64,000 bases of DNA, taken from NCBI GenBank assembly GCA_002900995.3, contig CM035313.1, positions 2,232,001-2,296,000 of the forward strand. Reading direction: 5' to 3'. Shown here piece after piece: positions 1-9,340 of this stretch. The position numbers and the translations under genes were made by a program. Under the pieces are notes generated by a model. That model did no database searches. It was not told where the DNA came from and was given only the letters and a program-made list of their open reading frames with translations. Source of the DNA: Ganoderma boninense. Its lineage: Eukaryota; Basidiomycota; Agaricomycetes; Polyporales; Polyporaceae. Positions within the stretch are counted from its first letter, which is position 1. Every line of letters starts with the position of its first letter.

Positions 1-269
1 CATCTTGGATGGAGCCACAGTTGGACCTTGCAGCTTTGGCAAATGTCATCTCTATCGTGGATGAGGATGGCGAGAGGATAAGGCTGAACACGGCTCGAAC
101 CGCGGTTGAGCCGGAGCCGTAGCCGCAGTTATCAGTGCTCCGAAAGGCGTGATCCAGAGCCGCACCTTAACTGCACCGCAGTTTATTATTAACCGCGGTT
201 CAGTTAATATGTAAACCGTGGCTCAATTGATAAACCGCAGGGATAATTAATAGTTGTTAATATAATAGT

Positions 270-350
270 GTTCCAACCGGGAATTGAACCAGAGACCTCA
301 GGGCTCTGCATTCATTCGATTAGGCGTACTAACCACTACACCAACAGACC
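270..350 (-). repeat. tRNA-derived module in MITE copy 1 (left, outward facing)
   Basis: On the minus strand it contains an A-box-like TGGTGTAGTGGTTAG and a B-box-like GGTTCAATTCC at tRNA-like spacing. The acceptor arms pair poorly (several mismatches), so I do not call it a functional tRNA. It is conserved in the other copies. Confidence 0.65.
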
Positions 351-396
351 ATTACAGCCATTGGTAAGTAATATAATAAGTACTCTTACTTACTGA

Positions 397-431
397 GATA
401 AGATAAGATAAGATAGATAAGATAAGATAAG
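397..431 (+). repeat. GATAA tandem array in MITE copy 1
   Basis: A near-perfect run of GATAA/GATA pentamers sits between the two tRNA-like modules. The same run occurs in all family members, including the decayed relic near 25.8 kb. GATA motifs are the binding site of fungal GATA factors; any regulatory effect is inference. Confidence 0.75.
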
Positions 432-480
432 AGCTAAAAGGTCGTTGGTATATGATTATACATATGTATAGGCTCATTAA

Positions 481-551
481 GAGCCCATGGTGCAGTGGTT
501 AGCATGGCTGTTTCAACACACCGGGCCTTTGGTTCAATTCCCGGCCGGTAC
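481..551 (+). repeat. tRNA-derived module in MITE copy 1 (right, outward facing)
   Basis: Contains TGGTGCAGTGGTTAGCA (A-box-like, close to tRNA-Glu/Asp) and GGTTCAATTCC (B box). Acceptor and anticodon stems are degenerate, so it is tRNA-derived rather than a tRNA gene. Confidence 0.65.
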
Positions 552-3082
552 AATAGTATTAAATATGTAAATATTATGTATTTAATACAGCATTGTAAAC
601 CACGGTTAAACTGCGGTTTTAAGTGTTCTATTGTACCCTTGATCCGGAGCTGCAGTTAACTGCACTGCAGTTAACAGTAAACCGCGGCTCGTATAACTGC
701 GGCTCAAAGTGCGGCTCGGTTAATTGTTAACCGCAGTGTTAACTGTAACCATGTTCAGCCTTACGAGAGGATCCATGTGAAACCTTGGCTATTGGGGCCT
801 GGATCTGAACAATATGTGGAAGAGTTTGGGTGTACCTGTGCAGAGGTGACTCAGTTGTGGGATGAACATATCAAGAAGCATTCTATGTTTATCCCCCAAC
901 TTGCTTGTGCCTCCGTTCTAGGCATGCATATTCATTCAACTCTAATCTACTCATGCTGATACCTTGCTTCAGGGAAGCGCAAAGTGTCTGTTGAAGAGAT
1001 GGAGGAGGAACCATCAGTTGAGCCAGCCAACAATGCAAAGCGAGGTATGAATGCAGAATGTCAACCATGCAGTGACCATATAGCTAATGACAAACTTCAA
1101 GTGTGCCTTTCTACGCAAACAAAGAAGAAGCAGAAGCAAAATGAGCTAGAAGACACTTCTATGGATACAGATGATGAAGATCAAGAAGACGAGTATCTAT
1201 CCCATCGAAGACCTGTTAAGTGCACTCTTTCTGTCTCATCTAGTGTGTATATGTATTATTGCTTGGTGTTCTATTCTAACTTTCACAGAGCATCACAAAC
1301 AGGCTCAGGCATCAAAGGATGGAAGACAGTTACGTTTCCGGAAGCATGGACAAGGAGCAAGCTCAACTCATGAACAACAACCCATTGCTTCATCAAGCCA
1401 GCGTGTTCGCAGCCATTAGTCCTTGTGTAGTGTACTTAGCACGCAATAGAAATTCTCATGCTATTTCCAGCTATGTTGGTTGATGAACTGGACTGGAGCA
1501 GCCTGTTTGGAGATGATCTTACCATGCAGGAGGATACATCGTCGAGTTAGTCTATGTTTAACATTGGCTTGTTACTTTGCTGACTGGGTTGAATTCCTCT
1601 ATAATTACAGGAAGCAATGATGATGAAGAGACAAATCAATGTTCTACATCATTGCTTTCTACCAATGAGCCTCGTAGGTCTCGGTAGATTGAGCAACTTA
1701 AAGATGTACTAATATTTATATGTACTAGCTTTTACCACAGTTCTTGACCGACTGTCCTTGTCCAATTTGAAGGAACAGCATACACACTTTCAAACTATGG
1801 CCATTGACATGGGAATGCAAAATACTGCTAGGCAGGTGGCTATAGAGTGGAGCACATTGGAGACTCAGTTTATGGATTGCCTACACTGCGACTGGACATC
1901 CACACACTTTGCCACTCTGGTATCAAAGTTGTGGCAGCTATTTCCAGCCCAGATGAACACCATGGACCTCTTCAGCCTCTGAGTGGCTATGGACTGCTGA
2001 CAGGTCATGCTGTTGAGTGCAGCAAGCTGGTACTGGCTTACTGTTGACTGTGTCACTAGAACACATCAATGCTTAGATGCGCTGGAACAAGACTCGGAAG
2101 TTTACCAGCATACCAACGATTGGCTTTGCAAGCTGGTCCAGGACATCTTCCAAAACCTCCGTCGCCGCCGTGCATCTGACTACTCCATTGCACACTACAT
2201 CCCTACTCCACCACACATCGTATCCTCTGAACACATCTCTGGTTCTCGCAATGTTCCTGCAAAGGACAAGCTCCACTCCCTGGTGTCTGATGCTACTGTC
2301 AAAGTTCTACGCAAATGGCTGTCATTCCCCAACAACACCAGCATGGTAGCTGCATACTTTGTGATGCATCTAGTTGCCACATTCAAGAACGCAGATGTCC
2401 TCTTGCTGGAAGGCATTTGGAAGGCTTACACCAAGATCAAGTCAGCAGTTCTTGGTGTGAAGCAGAGACATACAACTCTAGAGGTCTCTCAACTTCAGCC
2501 ATTCATCACTGCTCTCCCTTCCCTCCCTCTAGCCTGTAGCAGTTCAGAAGAGGCTTTGGTGCTTCAAAACATATCAACTCGCATCACTCAATGTGCCCCA
2601 TGATTGCATGAAGCCACAGAGAATTTTATCCTATCTGTCTCAGGAGGGGATAGAAACTTCAACTCTCTGCAATCTTCCATTTCTCATGCTTCCCAGCCTC
2701 GCCCTTCATCTTCTAGCAACGTCTCTCAGGCTGCTAGCAAAGACTTGTCAACAACTCAAGTCAACTCCCTATCCAGCACCCTTCTTGCCTTCATCCTCCA
2801 ACTCCTTCCACTAGTTCAACCTAGTATGACTCCAGCACACCTTACTGCCTTGCAAACTCGGGTTCAAAGCAACACGGACCATTACCTCCCTTTCAGAGAA
2901 CATGGACGTTCGTGCCTTCATGTCAAATCTTTAGAAGGGCCTTTCCATTCATCACATGTAGATAGTCCTGGTGCTTTCCCATGCTGGGTCATCTTTTGGG
3001 CTCTTATGTTCAACTCTGAAGTTCTAAAAGAGCGAACACATCTGTACTACCCTTCACTGGAGGCCTGGGATGAGTTCGTCAA

Positions 3083-3542
3083 TGTCATGAACGGCACGCT
3101 CGGCGCCTACCCCGGCGTCTCTCTTTCCCTTTTTGGACTGTTTGCCTCCTGCGTCGTCCTTATTGTCCTCCTTTGTTTAGCAAACCCGTCCCTTGTTCTC
3201 GCAGTACAATAACTCCTGTTACCCATTGTTCCCGTCGTCATTGTACTACATACCATTGTTCTTCCACTGGTTCCCGTGTCCATAGTTACCTATTGTCCCT
3301 GGTTCCCATTGTCCGTTACATGTATATAAGACCTGTACTTCGCTACCTGGAGACCTCAGTTTCGACCTCTTGTCTCCAGGTAAGCCTCACTGTATTCTCG
3401 CTCGCTAGCTACTTGCTCAATACATCTTGTCTCCAGCCTGACTGTCGAGCCCTGCTCCGCTCTCGCTGCACAAGTGCTCGTTGACGCCCTTGCTCGTCTC
3501 GTAAGCCTCCTCCCTGATCTTACTCGACAGCCAGTTGTAACA
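3083..3542 (+). repeat. 5' LTR of G1
   Basis: 460 bp, TG...CA ends. TATATAAG at 3323-3330 is the likely TATA box. A transcript start 30-35 nt downstream would put the RNA 5' end near 3358, exactly where the 11-nt self-priming match begins (3358-3368). Confidence 0.92.
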
Positions 3543-3544
3543 TT

Positions 3545-3555
3545 AGGTCGAAACT
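3545..3555 (+). other. Self-priming primer-binding site of G1
   Basis: The 11 bases aggtcgaaact begin two bases after the LTR and are the exact reverse complement of LTR bases 3358-3368, which lie 35 bp downstream of the TATA box. In Tf1/sushi elements the first 11 nt of the RNA fold back to prime at the PBS; this arrangement matches that mechanism. No tRNA 3'-end complement is visible here. Confidence 0.7.
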
Positions 3556-3883
3556 TCTACACGAGCACCGGCGTACTCCACATACATTCTTTCCTTCTCG
3601 TACGGTACGCACTTAGATCCTCTGTGTTGGCCTAGCGTAGTACGCGCTCTAGTCACACCATCGGACGTGGTCTCGGCGCAACCTGAGGCTTGCCACTCTC
3701 AGTGGTACAGTACGCGGAAAGCTCCTAACACGAGACCCCGGTACTGACAGAAGTGGTCCGCCTCACGGCGTGGGAGGCTAGAGAAAGGCGGCGAAACAAA
3801 GCCAAGGCAGAACACCCTTGGGCCCATGTCCCTTGGGCTAAGACACAGCAATAGGCCGAGGAGGCTGAGCAAACAGTGCTGGA

Positions 3884-5356
3884 TTGTGCACCTGCCGTTT
3901 CTATTCCTGGGATAGGAAGCGAGCTACCTCCACTGCCCTCACCGTGGCTTGCAGTCAAAGGCCACACGCATTTCACAGCACCGCGGTCGAAGACCAGCAC
4001 TGGAACACCACTGAACAACAGCGGTTTGTTTGCGACCGCCAACCCTACCCACACCGCGACTTCACCTTTGACTGGACACCCACCCAGTGGGCTCCATTCC
4101 ACCCCTTTACCTGCCCACACCCTAGCCAACAGCAGGCAATCTTAGACCGACTCGCCCAGCCACCGCCAGCCCCCTCCACAAGGCCCACATGGGCAGCTGT
4201 TGCTGCTGCACGAAGTCGCCCTAGCACCCAACCCCCCAGCCATGCCCCCAGTCGTATACCTAGTGGGACTGCCACCCCCAGTTGATCCACAGGTTCCCCC
4301 GCTCTTGACAAAACTATCACACTCATTACTGAATGTCTTGGACAACGATAAAGCTCAAACCCCTCATCACCCATTGCATTGACTTCTAAACTTCCCAAGG
4401 CAGAAGAGAAGCCTGAAGTAAAGAAGGAACCAAAGCCGAAAGCTACCAGTTCTAACACTTTGCAATCATTGTCCTCGCCCAACCCTCCTCCTGCACCCAA
4501 TCCTCCTCCCGCACCCACCATGACCACTCCTGCCCCTGCACCGGCGTTCGATACCTCCAAGCTCCTCTCCCAGATTGCCCCACGCGAATACGATGGAAAA
4601 TCCGCACAGGATGGTCTCCGCTTTGTGTCCGCCACTCAGATCTACTACAACACTCTTACGGCGGTAGCGGTTGGCACGCCTAGTGACGTCATATGGATGA
4701 CCATCCTCAGTAAGCTCACGGAAGGAGTGGCAGCCTGGGCTGGCCCCCACATTGTAAAGCTCGCCGGCAGAATTAGCCCTTGGGCAGACTATGGCGAGTT
4801 CAGCATGGCCTTCAAGGATCACTTCTGCGCGGCTGATGACAAGGAGGCTGCCATCGCTGAACTTGTCAAGCTTTGCAAGGCGTATCGCAAGGTTGGCACT
4901 GTCCAGGAGTACACGGCGCAGTTCAATGCAGCGGCAGCGCGGACCGGCTTCGGCAACGAGGACAAACGCGAACGCTACTGCTCTGGCCTGCCTCCCAGGC
5001 TCCGGGACGTCCTCACCACCAGTGCTCATGACATCTCGGACCTCACCAAAATCCAGAAGGTGGCGCTGTTGCTCGACCAGGCCCTCGTCACCAGAGAGGA
5101 AGAACGGCCGAAGTCGTTTGGATGGAAGAAGAAGGGGGAGAAGGCGGCTGCTACTGGGAAGAAGCTGTTTCCAGGAAACTGCTACATCTGTGGCCAGCCC
5201 AGACATCGTAAGTATGACTGCCCGCGGCTAAAGAGTCAGCAAGCTGCTTCCTCATCCACTGCAACCACGGAAGTAGCGGCTCTTCAGGCCCAGCTCAAGG
5301 CAATGGAGGAGAAGATTGCGGCCCTTACAACTGCTGAGAAGAAGGAGGGTTTCTGA
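3884..5356 (+). pseudogene. gag: gag of G1 (two in-frame stops)
   Basis: Nucleocapsid/capsid polyprotein. The frame aligns throughout with the open gag of G3 but has TGA at 4283-4285 and TAA near 4349. The downstream part carries the capsid-like region and a CCHC zinc knuckle (C-Y-I-C-G-Q-P-R-H-R...C, around 5180-5220), with a coiled-coil-like Glu/Ala-rich tail. No ATG precedes 4379 convincingly; an ATG conserved with G3 lies near 4519, so the stops may be upstream of the real start. The frame ends with GGGTTTC then TGA (5347-5356), the proposed -1 frameshift site into pol. Confidence 0.8.
5347..5353 (+). promoter_or_regulatory. Predicted -1 frameshift heptamer of G1
   Basis: GGGTTTC is phased G-GGT-TTC in the gag frame and followed directly by the gag TGA. 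After a 5-nt spacer a 6-bp stem can form between AGAGCC (5359-5364) and GGCTCT (5386-5391). The -1 frame leads into pol. Confidence 0.6.
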
Positions 5357-8300
5357 TTAGAGCCACACTGGACGCTGCACATGCCGGCTCTCGTAGTAAT
5401 AGTTGATTTTCTGTACTAAGTTCCATGTTTGTATATGAAGTAAATCACAGTGGTCAACACTTTCATATACCAGTACGGTTAATTGGCAAGCAGTGACATA
5501 AGGACATTGTAGCAATGGTAGATAGTGGAGCTACTACCAAGTTCTTACATAGATGGTTCATAGAGAAGAACCAGGTTACAACAAGGAAGTTGGCAAGGCC
5601 AATTCCTCTGTACAACATAGATGGTACTGAGAACCATGATGGGACGATCACGGAGGTCACCGTGTTGGATATGGTGATTGGAGACCACCAGGAGAAGGTG
5701 GTGTTTGTGGTGACAGACATAGGAGAAGAGGATGTGATCATTGGCCTGGACTGGCTGCGCAAGCACAACCCTGAAGTAGATTGGGAACGTGGCTCGCTGC
5801 GCCTATCGAGATGTCCAGAGGCATGTCCGGCTCATCGGAAGGCATCCAAACCTGTTGAGACCAAAGCGCGCGTGATACGGAGGTACGGCTTACGGCGCGC
5901 AATGGTTCTCGACGGGTGCGGAAGGCAAAGATGATGGGTAGGATATGCACAGCCGTAATGATCGAGGAGGAGGAGGAAGATAGGCCTCCGCCACCAGGTT
6001 TTCTGCCGGAATGGGATGGCACGGAGGAGTCTCTTCTCAATGCACTAGAAGATGGACGACGACTTCGAGGTACCCCTAAGACCTTTGTGTCGGCGAGCTA
6101 CACGTACTCTCAACAGCTCGCTGAACAAGAGTACCAGAAGAAGGAAGTCCGTCCTGTCGAAGAGATTGTACCTCCCCAGTACCACGAGTATCTGCGTGTG
6201 TTCTCGAAAGAGGCGTCCGAACGTCTACCTAAGCACGGACCCTATGACCATGCTATAGAACTCGTACCAGATGCTAGGATGTTCCATTCCAAGGTGTACC
6301 CCCTGTCTTCCAGCGAGCAGGTTGAGCTTGACAAGTTCCTTAGTGAGAACTTGGCCAAAGGATATATTCAAGAGTCGAAGTCACCGATGTCATCACCATT
6401 CTTCTTCATTAAAAAGAAGGATGGCAGCCTACATCCTGTACAGGACTACTGGCGGTTGAACGACATCACCATTAAGAACCGATACCCACTGCCGTTGGTG
6501 TCAGACTTGATGGATCGACTCAAGAGGGCCAAGTACTTTACAAAGCTTGACATCCGTTGGGGGTACAACAATGTGCGGATTAAGACTGGTGATGAATGGA
6601 AGGCTGCCTTTGTTACCAATCGCGGGCTGTTCGAACCGAATGTGATGTACTTTGGACTGGCCAACTCGCCCAGTACATTCTTTCTGCTCATGAACAACAT
6701 CTTCAAGGACCTCATCATACTTAGCAAAATCACTATCTATCTCGACGACATCCTCATATTCACCAATGACATCGAGGAACACCGCACATTGGTGCGTGAG
6801 GTCCTGAAGCGTCTGGCAGAGCACGACCTGTTCTGCAAGCCAGAGAAGTGCGAATTCGAACAGCCTAAGGTTGAGTACCTAGGTGTGCTCGTCTCGGAGA
6901 ACTGTGTGGAGATGGACCCAGTAAAGGTCAGGGGCATCACAGAATGGCCTGTCCCTCAGAACGCCTCAGATGTACGGAAATTCCACGGTTTTGCAAATTT
7001 CTACAGGCGATTCATTAAGGACTTCAGTGCAGTATGCAAACCCCTGGACCGTCTCACGGGTAATGCTCCCTGGCAATGGGGTGCCGAAGAGCAATCAGCA
7101 TTCGACAAGCTCAAACGTTGTTTCACTGAAAGCCCTGTCCTGGACATGTATGACCCAGACCGCAAGACCCGCATTGAAGTCGATGCATCTGGGTATGCTA
7201 CTGGTGTGGTTCTGTCTCAGGAGGGGGAGGACGGCAAATGGCACCCTGTGGCTTTCCACTCCGAGTCAATGAGTGATGCAGAACACAACTATAAGATCTA
7301 TGACAAGGAGATGCTCACTATCATCCGTGCCCTGCAGGCTTGGCGCCACTACCTCGAGGGTCTTCCCAGTGTGTTCGAGATCCAGTCGGACCACAAGAAC
7401 CTCGAGTACTGGAAAGCCGCGCAAAACCTCACACGCAGGCAGGCACGATGGGCTCTCTATCTGTCACGGTTCGACTTTGTCATTGCACACAAGCCAGGCA
7501 CCTCCAATGGTAGGGCAGACGCGCTGTCGCGCAGGCCTGATCACCAGAAGGACGATGCCGATGACAACCTGAACCGAGTCATGTTGCAACCCGATCGCTT
7601 CCGAGTACTAGCAGCCAAGAGAGGGCACATGTTGGTGGTACCAGAGAAGGCACTGCTCCGCTGCATTTGAGAATGTGGAGAGCGTGAGCAGGAGGTCGCA
7701 GAGGCACTCAGCAAGCTCGATAAGCTAGGGCCAGCACGTCTACAGAACAATTTGGTGGACTGGAACACAGAACAAGGCCTGCTGCTCTACCGTGGCCGAG
7801 TTTATGTCCCCAAAGATGACGCGCTCCGAGCAGAGATAGTGTGCATTCACCACGGCCTCCCGCCTGCTGGACACCCTGGCCAGGCAAAGACGGTGGAGTT
7901 GGTCACACGGAACTACTGGTGGCCGGGCATGGCAAAGTTCATTAAGGATTACGTTGAGACCTGCGACACTTGTCGCCGTGGCAAGACTTCACATGCGAAG
8001 CCACACGGTCCCCTTCAACCCAACGAGATCCTGGACGGCCCAGGCCAAGTAGTTACCTGTGACTTCATCACTGGACTGCCGGAGGTGGACGGATACAACG
8101 CACTCCAGCTTATCGCTGATCGGCATGGAAAGATGATTCACCTTATTCCATGCACCGAGGAGATCGACACGGAAGGGACTGCAGACAACTTCATTAGAGA
8201 ATGGTTCCGTCTACATGGACTCCCGCGAAAGATCATCTCTGATCGGGGGCCCCAGTTCTCTAGCAAGCTCTTCTGTGCAATCCTTAAAGGCCTTGACATA

Positions 8301-8899
8301 GAAAGCGCGTTGTCCACAGCCTACCACCCGCAGACGGATGGACAGTCGGAGCGATGGAATCAGGAGATAGAGGCGTACCTACGGATGTACTGCTCGAGGC
8401 ACCGCGACGATTGGGTCAAGTGGCTGCTGACAGCAGAATACTGCTTCAACTCGCATGTACATTCATCCACAGGGTACTCGCCGTTTTACCTCATGTACGG
8501 CTATGAACCTCAGTTCCACGTTCCGATGCTATCCACCACAGTGCCTACGGCAGATGAATGAAGAGAAGAGTTGCAGCAAGCAAGGGAGGATGCAACCTCA
8601 GCCTTGACTCTGGCAGCAGAGCGGATGAAGGAGTACTACGATCGCTATGTCTCCGCTGCTCCAGAGTTCAAGGAGGGTCAGAAGGTGTGGCTCGACACTA
8701 GGAATTTCCGGGTCCCAGGAGTCTCTCGGAAACTGGTGGACCGGTACGCTGGCCCGTACCCTGTCAAGCGCAAGGTGGGCAACTTGGCTTATGAGCTCAA
8801 GCTCCCCAAAGACATGGGACTCCACCCAGTGTTCCATGTGACGCTCCTACACCTGCACAAGGAGAGCCAACTCCCTGGACGACATCCCCCTGAGCCCGC
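5357..8899 (+). pseudogene. pol: pol of G1: protease, RT, RNase H, integrase (5' part)
   Basis: Encodes the replication and integration enzymes of a chromovirus. Visible motifs are the protease D-S-G-A (about 5520), RT L-D-I-R-W-G and Y-L-D-D (about 6550 and 6740), RNase H E-V-D-A-S, integrase zinc H-H-C-C with C-D-T-C, and the D-D-35-E core. Damage relative to G3: TGA at 5404-5406 and 5494-5496 in the -1 extension, a 2-bp CG expansion near 5867 that shifts frame, TGA at 7668-7670 and TGA at 8559-8561. At least three of the four TGA codons replace CGA of G3. The frame is cut at 8899 by the Copia insertion, and the chromodomain end lies at 14127-14358. Confidence 0.9.
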
Positions 8900-9325
8900 T
8901 GTTGGCTGCAGTGGCCCTCAGGACGTCACAATGGCCTGTGTCAAGCTCTGTAAAGTCTATATTGCAGGAAACTAAGATATGCTACTCACCTGTGTCAAGC
9001 TCTGTAAAGTCTAAGGACACAGAGCCTGACAGAGGCGTCGATACAGCTCATGGAGCACGTGCTAGGTAGAGTATGTAACGCTGTGCTACTGGCGCCGTTA
9101 TGGCGCCCAGGGAGCGAGAATTGCGGACTGTACAGTGTAAAGTAGAGCAGGATGCAGATCTAAGCTAGTTGGAGCCTCTAATGAAGACGATGTTGTAACT
9201 CTATGAGATGTCCTATGCTAACGAAACGAAAAATACCCCAGGTAGGGGACAATGCAATGTACGTACGGTGCGATCGTGGACTTGGTGCGATCAAAACTGC
9301 GGGCGCTACAGCACCGACTTCAACA
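8900..9325 (-). repeat. 3' LTR of C1
   Basis: 426 bp; on the minus strand it starts TGTTGAAG and ends CCAACA. It contains a 25-bp direct repeat (8935-8959 and 8989-9013). Confidence 0.93.
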
Positions 9326-9340
9326 CTCTCCCCTGATCGC

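Larger units (their letters stand above)
79..763 (+). mobile_element. MITE copy 1, 685 bp, tRNA-module family
   Basis: The element begins TAAGGCTGAACACGG and ends with its inverted copy (one mismatch: 14 of 15). It is flanked by the perfect 8-bp duplication cgagagga (71-78 and 764-771). Length is 685 bp, identical to two other copies at 21347-22031 and 26388-27072. It has no coding capacity. Inside are a minus-strand tRNA-like module (270-350), a GATAA array (397-431), a plus-strand tRNA-like module (481-551), and many subterminal CCGC(A/G)GTT-type motifs in both orientations. An 8-bp duplication with short TIRs and subterminal repeats is typical of hAT-mobilised non-autonomous elements; that assignment is inference. 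Confidence 0.85.
1..3082 (+). pseudogene. Decayed multi-exon gene of unknown function, 5' part
   Basis: I do not recognise the family. A coherent frame runs from the left edge (first ATG at 9), is interrupted by the MITE at 79-763, and continues at 772 in the same frame once the MITE and one 8-bp copy are removed. Later exons look acidic and Lys/Ser-rich (about 973-1212, 1290-1418, 1480-1685), with fungal-type introns such as 1213-1289. A long exon starts near 1741 and stays in one frame to 3082. In that exon TGA stops occur at 1980-1982, about 2001, and 2601-2603, each explainable as CGA to TGA. The exon is cut at 3082 by Gypsy element G1 and resumes at 14850. The gene has therefore lost function through two insertions plus point decay. 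The 5' end may lie outside the window. Confidence 0.55.

Noticed and set aside
270..551. Two functional tRNA genes in the MITE
   Set aside because: A and B boxes are present but acceptor and anticodon stems mispair in all copies; called tRNA-derived modules only.
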